Below are positions 23,636 through 32,905 of a DNA stretch of 64,000 bases, one piece after another; the first letter of the stretch is position 1; every line of letters starts with the position of its first letter. Position numbers and translations under genes: made by a program. The notes under the pieces were generated by a model that was not told the DNA's origin, made no database searches, and saw only the letters and a list, made by a program, of their open reading frames with translations. The DNA is from JABFRZ01 sp964631945 (GTDB lineage: Bacteria > Planctomycetota > UBA1135 > GCA-002686595): NCBI GenBank assembly GCA_964631945.1, contig CAZWAY010000008.1:40961-104960 (forward strand), given 5' to 3'.

Positions 23636-24505
23636 TCAGGCCGCCGGACCGGGTCCGGCCAGGACCTGCGCGCGGGCTCGCGCGATCGCCTCCGGCGAGG
23701 TGCGGCGCAAGTCCGAGGTCACGCCGACCTTCTCCATCGTCCACACGAACCACTTGGTGGGATCGAAGTGGAACCAGCGCACGCCGTTGCGGTAGTCCGC
23801 CTGGAAGCGGTGGTGGAAGTTGTGGTAGCCCTCGCCCATCGAGATCAGCGCGGTCCACACGCTGTCGCGTGCGGAGTTGGCGGTCGAGTAGGGCTGCGTG
23901 CCGATCCAGTGCGCGAACGAGTTGACCGCGAAGGTGGCATGCCACTGCGCCACCAGGCGCAGGAAGCCCGCCACGAGCACGGCTCCGATCGGATCGCCCC
24001 ACAGGAAGCCGAGTCCCAGCGGCAGCAGGCCGCAGAAGACGACCGCGAGCGCGACGTAGTGGCGATCTTGCCAGGCGATCAGCGGGTCGGCCGCCAGGTC
24101 CTTCACGCTGCGCAGGTCGACGACCTTCGGATCGCGGTGGAGGACCCAGCCGATGTGCGCCCACCAGAAGCCGCGCGAGATGTTGTAGGGGTCCTCGTCC
24201 CGGTCCGTCTTGCCGTGGTGGATGCGGTGGTCCGCCGACCACTTGAGGGCCGAGTTCTGCACGGCCGCGGCTCCGAACACGAGGTAGAAGAAGCGCAGGG
24301 CGCGGTTGGCCTTGTAGGTCGGGTGCGCGAACAGGCGGTGGTAGCCGCCCGTGATCGAGACGCCGCACAGCGCGAACCAGAGGAACCCGAGCCCGATCGT
24401 CCAGGGCGAGGCCTGCGCGAGGAAGAGCCACAGGATACCGGCCACGGCCATGAGGTGGCCGAAGGCCAGGAAGACGAGGTTGGTCCAGTCGACGCGTTGT
24501 GCCAT
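23636..24505 (-). CDS. Acyl-CoA (delta-9-type) fatty-acid desaturase
   Basis: This 289-residue integral membrane di-iron desaturase has the three histidine boxes HRLFAH, HRIHHGKTDRDEDPYN and GYHNFHHRF in the expected order, with hydrophobic pairs between them. Family members introduce a cis double bond into acyl-CoA using O2 and an electron donor. I chose the ATG at 24505, since the open frame extends upstream only through non-conserved sequence. It lies 162 bp upstream of the large NRPS on the same strand. It could supply an unsaturated acyl chain for lipidation, but it may equally be a housekeeping membrane-fluidity gene. Its proximity to cold-shock-like RNA-binding genes fits the latter. 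Confidence 0.92.
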   Translation of the reverse strand: MAQRVDWTNLVFLAFGHLMAVAGILWLFLAQASPWTIGLGFLWFALCGVSITGGYHRLFAHPTYKANRALRFFYLVFGAAAVQNSALKWSADHRIHHGKTDRDEDPYNISRGFWWAHIGWVLHRDPKVVDLRSVKDLAADPLIAWQDRHYVALAVVFCGLLPLGLGFLWGDPIGAVLVAGFLRLVAQWHATFAVNSFAHWIGTQPYSTANSARDSVWTALISMGEGYHNFHHRFQADYRNGVRWFHFDPTKWFVWTMEKVGVTSDLRRTSPEAIARARAQVLAGPGPAA

Positions 24506-24603
24506 CAAGGTGCTGGCCGGAGAGGCGGGAGATGGGGACGAGCCGTCTACCTGCCGCGGGTCATCGGTCGGATCCGCGGCGAGCTTTAGGTGCGCCCAAG
24601 AAG

Positions 24604-24620
24604 CGGCCCCTGCGGGGCCG
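24604..24620 (-). terminator. Candidate terminator hairpin downstream of RRM gene
   Basis: A perfect 7-bp GC stem (CGGCCCC/GGGGCCG) with a 3-base loop, read on the minus strand, is followed by CTTCTTGGG. It lies 128 bp past the RRM stop and about 100 bp before the desaturase start. It could terminate RRM transcription, though the T-rich tail is weak. Confidence 0.4.
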
Positions 24621-24713
24621 GTGTGCCAGAACCGTGCAAATCGAAGCCGCGGACCGAGCAGGAGTTCCGGCACGCCGTGCGCGCCCGGACCGCGAAGAGC
24701 GAGGACAGGGACC

Positions 24714-24732
24714 GCCGGCCGCTGGGGCCGGC
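24714..24732. terminator. Second GC hairpin after the RRM stop
   Basis: GCCGGCC and GGCCGGC form a 7-bp stem with a 5-base loop, 15 bases past the RRM stop codon. There is no T-run, so it may be a transcript-end stabiliser or part of a tandem termination region together with 24604-24620. Confidence 0.3.
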
Positions 24733-24747
24733 GATCCCCTGTGCGGA

Positions 24748-25113
24748 CTACCAGCGACCGCCGCCGCCGCCGCCACCACCGCGGCCACCACCGCCGCCAC
24801 CGCCACCGCCACCGCCGAAGCGACGACCACCGCCGCCACCGCCGCCACCGGCGCCGCCGCCTTGGCGCTCTTGCGCCTCGTTGACGCGCAGGGCGCGGCC
24901 GTCGAGCTCGACCCCATCCATGTCCTGGATGGCAGCCTGAGCCTCGGCGTCCGAGCCCATCTCGACGAACGCGAAGCCGCGCGGGCGGCCCGTCTCGCGA
25001 TCGCTGGGCATGAGGACGCTCTTCACCGAACGCCCGTTGGCCGAGAAGGCCTCACGCAGCGAGTCTTCGGTGGTCTTGAAGTTGAGATTGCCGACGTAGA
25101 GCTTGGCTCCCAT
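24748..25113 (-). CDS. RRM-type RNA-binding protein with glycine-rich tail
   Basis: This 121-residue protein has one RNA recognition motif (about 3-80), with RNP2 as KLYVGNLNF and RNP1 as RGFAFVEM, followed by an almost pure Gly tail with a few Arg, Phe and Trp (84-121). Bacterial homologues in cyanobacteria and Planctomycetota are small RNA chaperones, often cold-induced, acting on structured mRNA in the cytoplasm. It lies 205 bp downstream of the DEAD-box helicase gene on the same strand. The two may be co-induced, but the long gap argues for its own leader. The tail is coded by a CCG/CCA-type trinucleotide repeat on the + strand that is prone to length change. Confidence 0.93.
   Translation of the reverse strand: MGAKLYVGNLNFKTTEDSLREAFSANGRSVKSVLMPSDRETGRPRGFAFVEMGSDAEAQAAIQDMDGVELDGRALRVNEAQERQGGGAGGGGGGGGRRFGGGGGGGGGGGRGGGGGGGGRW
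24757..24862 (-). repeat. Trinucleotide repeat encoding poly-Gly tail
   Basis: The stretch is dominated by GGC/GGT codons on the coding strand (CCG/CCA units on +), interrupted by Arg and Phe codons. It could vary by replication slippage in multiples of three. Confidence 0.85.
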
Positions 25114-25318
25114 GGGGAGAACTACCTTTTCCGTTTCCGTGAAGATGACTTGTCACTGTCCCTGCGCATCTTCCGGATAGGAACGATCGCTCGAGACGGA
25201 CACGCGCTGCTCGTTGGAGCTGCGCGTTCGGGGTCGGTCGCATGCGACCGAAGAAACCCCTGCCTCCGGAAAGCGACGTGCTCTCCGGAGTGTTCGGTTG
25301 AGAATGAGGCGACAAGGA
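25114..25318 (-). promoter_or_regulatory. Leader region between helicase and RRM genes
   Basis: These 205 bp hold no plausible gene. Composition is noticeably less GC-rich next to the RRM start, with an AAGGTAG sequence (minus strand) 9 bases before its ATG. A long leader is usual for cold-shock-type RNA-binding protein genes, but I see no defined thermosensor fold. Confidence 0.4.
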
Positions 25319-26710
<1,392 letters not shown>

Positions 26711-27168
26711 TCGATGGAGGGGTAGCGCAGGAGCGCTGGGTGGCGCGCCCGCTTCGGGCGCGTCGGAGGATCCGCAGCCGTCCCGGTGGGACGGCGCCGT
26801 CACGCTGGACGTCGCGGGCGAGCGGTGCTGGCCTGGGGCGCGGGATCTCCTGAGGGGATTCGTTCGTCGTTCGTTGGTCTCGAGGATCTCGGGCCGATCC
26901 GGACCGGGCGGCCTTTCCTGGCCAGCGTCGCGGCGTCTTGTGTGCCGCTTCCGGTCGCGATTCCCCGCCCTTTTCAGGCTGGCCGGTCCGCGTGGACCCG
27001 AGCCGTGGAGAAGCGCTGGGTGCCCTCCTCGTTGAACGCGAAGGACCCTCGAAGCATCAATTGTCGACCGGATCGTAGCGGAACCCGAGCCGGAATGCGA
27101 GCCCGGCCTGCCGGGGCCCGTCGCCGGGCCCCGATAGCGGAGCAGCGCGGGCACGCGCGCGGAGCCTG
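26711..27168. promoter_or_regulatory. 458-bp gap: helicase leader and end of NRPS operon
   Basis: No convincing gene is present. Short frames open here lack codon bias and similarity. On its right side it holds a strong hairpin (27113-27132) past the sulfotransferase stop. The part nearest the helicase is comparatively T-rich on the + strand and probably carries the helicase promoter and 5' leader. I could not identify -35/-10 boxes with confidence. Confidence 0.4.
27113..27132 (-). terminator. Candidate terminator hairpin of the NRPS-sulfotransferase operon
   Basis: GGGGCCCG and CGGGCCCC form a perfect 8-bp stem closed by TCGC, 36 bases beyond the sulfotransferase stop. There is no T-run, so termination may need Rho, or the stem may protect the 3' end. 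Confidence 0.4.
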
Positions 27169-28239
27169 CTAGGCCGCCTTGTGCGCGTCCGGGCGGGTCA
27201 CGCGGCGCAGCAAGAGCTTGCGCACGACCGGCACCGACTTCAGGGCCCGCGCGGCGGCCTGGCGCAGCGGACTCCTCGATTCCCAGGCCCAGCGGCGGAA
27301 GCGCGCGCCGAACTCGCGGCGAGCGAGCTGCCAGCGCACGCCGAGCGGCGCGGGCGCGTCGGCGGGCGTGAGCGGCTCGTAGCCGAACTCGCGCATCAGG
27401 CCGCCGGCCGCGTGCTCGAGCGCGCGGATCTCGCGCGGGCGCATCTCGGCCTTCCAGCCCGAGACCTCACCCTTGCGGAAGAAGCCCCTGGGGGCGTGGT
27501 CGGCCGTGCGCAGCTTGTCGAGCGAGCAGGCCGCCACCGCGCGCTCGCACAGGGCCTCGTCGAAGGGCAGCTCGAGCCAGCGCAGGATCGCCGCCAGACC
27601 CTTCACCGGCTCGCGCCGCAAGGCCTCGTAGTGCACCTCGTGGTAGCGCGGTGTGGCCTCGGCGATGGCGCGCGCGCGGCTCACGTCGCTCACCCATTCC
27701 TCGCCGACGGTCAAGGGGTCGTGGGAGAAGCGCGTCGGGTCGGCCCAGGACTTGGCGGCGCTCTTGTGCGAGCAGAACACGCTGCGCGGATCGCGCACGA
27801 CGTGCAGGAAGTACGCGTCCGGGAAGATGCGCAGGACCTCCTCCCAGACCTGCACGTACTCGGGCGTCTGCTCCACCACGGCCAGGGCCTCGGGGTTCAC
27901 GCGCGCGAGTTCGGCGTACACCGTCTCCGCCAGCGGGCGCACGAGCTCGACGTAGCGCGCGGGCGCGAGCGCATCGGCGATCTTGACGCGCGCCAGGCCA
28001 TCCGCGGTCGGCGTGCTGGCGAGCCCCGGGCGCACGCGCGCGCTGAGGGCACAGGTGCCGTAGTCGTCGCGCGCGGCGAACCAGCGTCCGAAGTGCGCCA
28101 GGCGCCGGAAGAAGTCGATCTGCTGCAGCGCCACCACGCCGGGGTGCTGGCCCAGCAGGAGCATGCTCCAGGTCGTGCCGCTGCGGCGGCAGCCCACGAT
28201 GAAGACGCGCTTGACGGGCGGGACGGTGGGCTCGCTCAT
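27169..28239 (-). CDS. PAPS-dependent sulfotransferase of the NRPS operon
   Basis: This 356-residue sulfotransferase has the 5'-phosphosulfate loop VFIVGCRRSGTTWSMLLL near the N-terminus (about 12-29). Its 3'-phosphate-binding segment is YFLHVVRDPRSVFCSHKS. It starts 4 bp after the stop of the NRPS module at 28244-31393, so it is the last gene of a five-gene minus-strand operon. The expected role is O-sulfation of the peptide product or of a precursor residue, in the cytoplasm. Sulfotransferases of this broad family also act on glycans and lipids, so the substrate is inferred from position only. A basic C-terminal region (RRVTRPDAHKAA) ends the protein. Confidence 0.87.
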   Translation of the reverse strand: MSEPTVPPVKRVFIVGCRRSGTTWSMLLLGQHPGVVALQQIDFFRRLAHFGRWFAARDDYGTCALSARVRPGLASTPTADGLARVKIADALAPARYVELVRPLAETVYAELARVNPEALAVVEQTPEYVQVWEEVLRIFPDAYFLHVVRDPRSVFCSHKSAAKSWADPTRFSHDPLTVGEEWVSDVSRARAIAEATPRYHEVHYEALRREPVKGLAAILRWLELPFDEALCERAVAACSLDKLRTADHAPRGFFRKGEVSGWKAEMRPREIRALEHAAGGLMREFGYEPLTPADAPAPLGVRWQLARREFGARFRRWAWESRSPLRQAAARALKSVPVVRKLLLRRVTRPDAHKAA

Positions 28240-28243
28240 GACG

Positions 28244-31200
28244 CTACGCCCCGAGGGCGTGTTCCTCCTCCTCCTCGCTCTCCAGCACCGCCAGCACGAC
28301 CTCGGCCAGGTGTTCGACGCGCGCGCGCCCGTCGGCGTCGCGCCGCAGCTCGTCGGCCAGGGCGGCCGGTGTGCGGTGCTCGAACAGCGCGCGCAGCGGC
28401 AACCCGACCTGCAGCGTCTCCTTCAGGCGCGCGTACAGGCGCGTGGCCGAGAGCGAGTGTCCGCCCAGCGCGAAGAAGTCGTCGTTGCGTCCGACCTGTT
28501 CGAGCCCGAGCACGTCGGCCCACAGCGCCGCCAGCACGATCTCCAGCGTGCCCTCGGGCTCGGCGAAGCTCGCCGATTCGTCGGGTGCGGGCAGGGCCTT
28601 GCGGTCGATCTTGCCGTTGGGGAGCTGCGGCCAGCCCTCCAGGCACAGCACGCGCGCAGGCACCATGTACTCGGGCAGGCGCTCGGCCAGGTAGCGCAGG
28701 AGGTCGGTCTCGGCCGGGCGGGACCCGATCGGCACGACGTAGGCCACCAGGCGCGCGTCGCGCGTCCCGGCGTCCGGCCCGTCCTTGCGCGCCAGGACGA
28801 TCGTCTCGCGCACGGCGGGATGGTCGGCCAGCACGGCCTCGACTTCTTCCAGCTCGATGCGGTACCCGCGGATCTTGACCTGGTGATCGAGGCGCCCGAG
28901 GAACTCGAGGTTGCCGTCGGGCAGGAGCCGCGCCCGGTCGCCGGTCCGGTACATGCGCCCGCCCGAGAAGGGATCGTCGGCGAAGCGCTCCGCGCTCAGC
29001 TCGGGGCGCTCCAGGTAGCCGCGCGCGACGCCCGGCCCGCCGATCCACAGCTCGCCCGCCAGCCCGATCGGGGCCAGCTCGCGCTCGGGCGTCAGCACGT
29101 AGTTGGCCGAACCCGGGATCGGGCGCCCGATCGGCACCTGCGCGCGCTCGAACGGCTGGCGCGTGTCGAAGACCGTGCTCCACACCGTGCCCTCCGTCGG
29201 GCCGTACTCGTTGTAGAGCCGCGCGCGCGGCAGGCGCTCGGCATGGCGCCGCACGAGCTCGCCCGGGCAGCTCTCGCCGGCCACGATCACGGTCGCGAGC
29301 GAGTCGAGCTCGCCGGGCCGGGCCTGCTCGAGCACCAGCGACCACAGCGAGGGCAGACCCAGGAGGTGCGTGACGCGCTGGCGCGCGATCAGGCCCGGGA
29401 GCTGCGTCAGGTCGCGCTCGAAGCCCTCGGGCGGCAGCACCAGCGTTCCGCCCTGGACCAGCGTCCAGAAGATGCCGGCGACCGAGCTGTCGAAGGCGAA
29501 CGAGGAGAGCAACAGGTAGTTCTCGACGCGCTCCGGGTAGTAGGCCGTGCGCGCGCGCGTCGAGTGCGCCAGGTTGGCGTGCGTGATCGGCACGCCCTTG
29601 GGCTGGCCGCTCGAGCCGGAGGTGTAGATCACGTAGGCCAGGTCGTCGGGACGCGGACACGCCCGCGGCGGACGGCTGGGCGTCGCGCGCGGCGCGCGCG
29701 CCAGCACGCGCGTGCCCCGGAAGCCGGCCAGGGCCGTGGCGCTGAGCTCCGAGCCGATCAGCACGCCGGCGCGCGAGTCCGCCAGCGTCGCCAGCAGGCG
29801 TTCGCGCGGATAGCTCGGCGGCAGCGGCACGTAGGCGCTGCCGGCGCGCAGGACCGCGAGCAGCGCCACCACCAGTTCGAGCGAGCGCTCGAGGTGCACG
29901 CCCACCAGCGTTCCGGGGCCGACGCCGAGCTCCTCGAGCTCGACCGCCAGGGCCGTCGAGCGCTGCTCGAGCGCGGCGTAGCTGAGCTCGACGCCCCCGG
30001 CCGAGACCGCCGGGGCCTCGGGGCGTGTGCGCGCGTTCTCGAGGATCGCCTCGTGCACGCAGCGCGCCTCCGGGGCCAGCTCCGCTCCGCGCGCGAGCTG
30101 CAGCACGCGCGCGCGTTGCTCGGCCGAGCAGGCCGGGAGGCTCGCCAGCGGGGCCTCGGGTCGCGCCAGTGCGCTCTCCAGCAGCGCCAGGTAGGCCGCG
30201 GCCAGCGCGTCGGCGTCGGCCTCCGAGAGCGCGCGCGCGTCGACCACGAAGCGCAGCTCACAGCCCTGCTCCGTCTCCTCGACCCGCAATAGGCCGCGGA
30301 AGCTCTCGCCGAAACCGTCGCGCCGCAGGAGCTCCAGGCGCAGCGCGCCATGCTCGCGGGGCGCCTCGCGCGGCAGGTGCTCGAAGGCGTAGCGGAAGGC
30401 GCTCTCGGCCGGGATGCCCGCCGTGGCCGGCTGGAAGAACTCGTGCCATTCGGCCCCCTCGGCGACCTGCTCGTCGGTGCGGCGCGCGAGCTGGATCAGA
30501 TTGATGCGCTCGTCGAGGCGCGCCGCGACCGGCAGGCAGCGCTCGAAGGGTCCGAGGGCGAGATCGAGCCCCTGGAACGCGCGTCCGGCCGAGCGCACGC
30601 CGAGCACGAGCTCGTCGCGTTCGGCCAGGCGCGCCAGCCAGGCCTGCCAGACCGCGCACAGCAGGGCCTCGGCCGGGATCCCGCGGCCACCGGCCAGCTG
30701 CTGCAGCGCGCTCTGCAGCGCGGGTGCGAGTTCGCGCGAGAGCTCGTGCAGGCGCCGTGGGCCCGCGGCGCGCTCGTGCTCGAGCGGCAGGCGCAGGCCG
30801 GCGGCGGCGCCCAGGTCCTGTCGTCTCCAGAAGGCGACTCCGGCGGACGCGTCCTCGCCCTGGAGCGAATCGCACAGCCACTGCGCGAGGTCGGCGAACT
30901 GCACCGGGGCCTCGTCCTCGGGGCCGCCGGCCAGGATGCAGACGAGCTCGCTGGCCAGGTTCCACAGTCCGCGCCAGTCGCTGGCCAGGGCCGACTGGGC
31001 CAGGACCAGCACGTGTTCCTCGGGCTCGACGCGCGCCAGCGCCACGCTGAGCGGCGTCGCGCCGTCGAGCACCGGGCTCGCGCGCAGGGCCTGCTCGAGG
31101 CGCCGGCACTCACGCTCGCGTTCGACGCGACCCTTGCCGCTCCAGTCGTGGAGCTCGAAGCTCGCCTGGCCGGCCGGCTCGACCTGCATGCACGCTGCGC

Positions 31201-31393
31201 CGTCGGCGACGGTGAAGCGCGTGCGCAGGATCTCGTGCCGCTGCACGAGACGCTGGAGCGCGGCCCGCAGCGCGGCCGGATCGAGCGGGCCCGACAGCGC
31301 CAGCGTGAGCGACACGGACCACGGGAACTCGGGTTCGGCCTGGCACAGGCTCCAGCGCGCGGCTTGCGAGGGGGACAGCACGAAGGACGTCAT
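28244..31393 (-). CDS. NRPS module with inactive condensation domain (C*-A-T)
   Basis: This is a 1049-residue single module. The N-terminal condensation fold (about 5-420) carries SALASDW at 134-140 where catalytic domains have HHxxxDG. Both histidines are lost (Ser134, Ala135), Asp139 is kept and the Gly is Trp, so it should not form peptide bonds itself. The A domain is complete (YTSGSSGQPKG, FDSS, NEYGPTE, YRTGD, NGKIDRK). Hand-aligned pocket residues are D-S-A-G-I-A-E-V-W, which I cannot assign to an amino acid. The carrier domain has GGHSL with Ser980. An acidic tail (ESEEEEEH) may dock to a partner. It starts 2 bp after the stop of a free-standing, intact condensation gene, which may supply the missing activity. 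Confidence 0.93.
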   Translation of the reverse strand: MTSFVLSPSQAARWSLCQAEPEFPWSVSLTLALSGPLDPAALRAALQRLVQRHEILRTRFTVADGAACMQVEPAGQASFELHDWSGKGRVERERECRRLEQALRASPVLDGATPLSVALARVEPEEHVLVLAQSALASDWRGLWNLASELVCILAGGPEDEAPVQFADLAQWLCDSLQGEDASAGVAFWRRQDLGAAAGLRLPLEHERAAGPRRLHELSRELAPALQSALQQLAGGRGIPAEALLCAVWQAWLARLAERDELVLGVRSAGRAFQGLDLALGPFERCLPVAARLDERINLIQLARRTDEQVAEGAEWHEFFQPATAGIPAESAFRYAFEHLPREAPREHGALRLELLRRDGFGESFRGLLRVEETEQGCELRFVVDARALSEADADALAAAYLALLESALARPEAPLASLPACSAEQRARVLQLARGAELAPEARCVHEAILENARTRPEAPAVSAGGVELSYAALEQRSTALAVELEELGVGPGTLVGVHLERSLELVVALLAVLRAGSAYVPLPPSYPRERLLATLADSRAGVLIGSELSATALAGFRGTRVLARAPRATPSRPPRACPRPDDLAYVIYTSGSSGQPKGVPITHANLAHSTRARTAYYPERVENYLLLSSFAFDSSVAGIFWTLVQGGTLVLPPEGFERDLTQLPGLIARQRVTHLLGLPSLWSLVLEQARPGELDSLATVIVAGESCPGELVRRHAERLPRARLYNEYGPTEGTVWSTVFDTRQPFERAQVPIGRPIPGSANYVLTPERELAPIGLAGELWIGGPGVARGYLERPELSAERFADDPFSGGRMYRTGDRARLLPDGNLEFLGRLDHQVKIRGYRIELEEVEAVLADHPAVRETIVLARKDGPDAGTRDARLVAYVVPIGSRPAETDLLRYLAERLPEYMVPARVLCLEGWPQLPNGKIDRKALPAPDESASFAEPEGTLEIVLAALWADVLGLEQVGRNDDFFALGGHSLSATRLYARLKETLQVGLPLRALFEHRTPAALADELRRDADGRARVEHLAEVVLAVLESEEEEEHALGA

Positions 31394-31395
31394 GC

Positions 31396-32895
31396 TCAGG
31401 CTCCGGAGGCGCGTCGCTGGCGCACGGGGATGGGGAGCGGCTTGCGACGCCCGCTCGCGCGCGGCAGACACGGGGCGCACAGCTCGGACAGGCGCGCCTC
31501 GGGCCGCGCCAGGGCGCGCTGCACGAGGCCGGCGTAGTCGCCGGCCAGGCGCTCGGCCGTCTCGGGCGCGAACAGGCCGAGGTCGTACTCCAGGAAGCCG
31601 GTCACCGCCTGCTCCGACTCGTGCAGGATCAGCGCGAGCTCGAAGCGTGCCAGGCCGGTGTCGACGAACTCCCAGCGCGTGCGCAGGCCCGTGAAGGCCG
31701 GCGCGCGGATGGCGTCGCGCATGTGCGAGAAGAAGGTCGGGGCGAGGGACGCCCCGCGCTCGTGCCCCGGAGCGTGCTCGAGCGCGCGCACGACCCGGTC
31801 GAAGGGCAGCTCGGCGTGGGCGTGGGCCTCCAGCGCGACCGCGCGCACGCGCCGCACGAGCGCGCCGAAGTCCGGGTCGTCGCCGAGATCGGCGCGCAGC
31901 ACCAGGCTCTGCACGAAGAAGCCCAAGAGCGGCTCGAGCTCGCGGCGCGTGCGCAACGAGCTCGCCAGGCCCGTGCGCTGGTCGGGTGTGCCGCTGGTCG
32001 CCGACAGCAGCGCCAGCCAAGCGGCTAGCAGCACGTGGTTGGGCGTGGCCTCGTGCGCGCGCGCGAGCGCGGCGATACGCGCCACGCTCTCCGCGCCGAA
32101 GCCGAGCGGCACCGTGGCGCCGCGCTGGCTGGCGCGACCGCGGGCCGCGGGCCAGACGAGCGCGGGCAGGTCGCCGGCCAGGACGCGCTTCCAGTAGGCG
32201 AGGTGCTGCGCGGCCCGTGGCTCGTCGAGCTGCGCGCGCTCCCAGGCCGCGTAGTCCCCGAACTGGAGCTCGGACGTGGCCGCGACCGGCTCGTGCGCGC
32301 GAGTGGCGCTCTCGTCTCGGTCGTAGGCGCGCGCGAGCTCGTCGAAGAACAGCCCCATGGTGGCGCCGTCGGAGACGATGTGGTGCATCGTCACGACGAG
32401 CTGCCATTCGGCCGCGCCCAGGCGCGCCAGGGCGACGCGCCACGGCGGAGCCTGTCCGAGGTCGAAGGGCTGGGCGGCCTCCTGGCTCGCGAAGACGCGT
32501 GCAGCCTCGCGCGTGCCATGAGTTCCGGCCAGCTCCAGCGTGCGCAACGGAGCGGGGACGTCCCCGGCTCCGGCCTCGTGGATGCGCTGTTCCGGGCCGT
32601 CCTTCGCCAGCACGAAGGTCGTGCGCAGGATCTCGTGCCGGGCCTGGACCCGCCCGAGAGCACGGGCCAGACGGCGCGGGTCGAGCTCGCCCTCGATGTG
32701 CACGGCCACGCAGTCGTTGTAGAGCGCCGTGCCCGGCTGGTAGAGCTCGAGGAAGAACAGGCGCTCCTGCGCGAACGAGAGCGGCGCGCGCGTGCGCTGG
32801 CTGCGGCGCGGGATGGCCTGCGCGCGCGGCGCGGCCAGGCCCTTGCCGGCCAGGGCGGCGCGAAACAGCGCCAGCCGATCGCTCGAGAGGGCCAT
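31396..32895 (-). CDS. Free-standing NRPS condensation domain
   Basis: This 499-residue protein consists of a full condensation domain. An N-terminal PLSFAQERLFFLELYQPG opener and the intact active-site motif MHHIVSDGATM near residues 160-170 are followed by DYAAWE, YWKRVLAGDLP and LGFFVQSLVLR. There is no adenylation or carrier domain. Family members join an aminoacyl- or peptidyl-thioester to an acceptor amine on a carrier protein. It lies 10 bp after the SHMT-like gene and 2 bp before an NRPS module with a dead C domain. The simplest reading is that it condenses in trans onto that module's carrier. It could instead transfer the peptide to a soluble amine or alcohol. Confidence 0.92.
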   Translation of the reverse strand: MALSSDRLALFRAALAGKGLAAPRAQAIPRRSQRTRAPLSFAQERLFFLELYQPGTALYNDCVAVHIEGELDPRRLARALGRVQARHEILRTTFVLAKDGPEQRIHEAGAGDVPAPLRTLELAGTHGTREAARVFASQEAAQPFDLGQAPPWRVALARLGAAEWQLVVTMHHIVSDGATMGLFFDELARAYDRDESATRAHEPVAATSELQFGDYAAWERAQLDEPRAAQHLAYWKRVLAGDLPALVWPAARGRASQRGATVPLGFGAESVARIAALARAHEATPNHVLLAAWLALLSATSGTPDQRTGLASSLRTRRELEPLLGFFVQSLVLRADLGDDPDFGALVRRVRAVALEAHAHAELPFDRVVRALEHAPGHERGASLAPTFFSHMRDAIRAPAFTGLRTRWEFVDTGLARFELALILHESEQAVTGFLEYDLGLFAPETAERLAGDYAGLVQRALARPEARLSELCAPCLPRASGRRKPLPIPVRQRRASGA

Positions 32896-32905
32896 GGACT
32901 CGGCG

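Noticed and set aside
24757..24862. CCG/CCA-type repeat considered as a CRISPR-like or structural repeat
   Set aside because: There are no spacers or fixed unit. It codes for the poly-Gly tail of the RRM protein.
26786..27172. 128-codon + strand frame in the 458-bp gap
   Set aside because: It has no RBS, no similarity and an atypical composition. It overlaps a hairpin and the end of the sulfotransferase gene.
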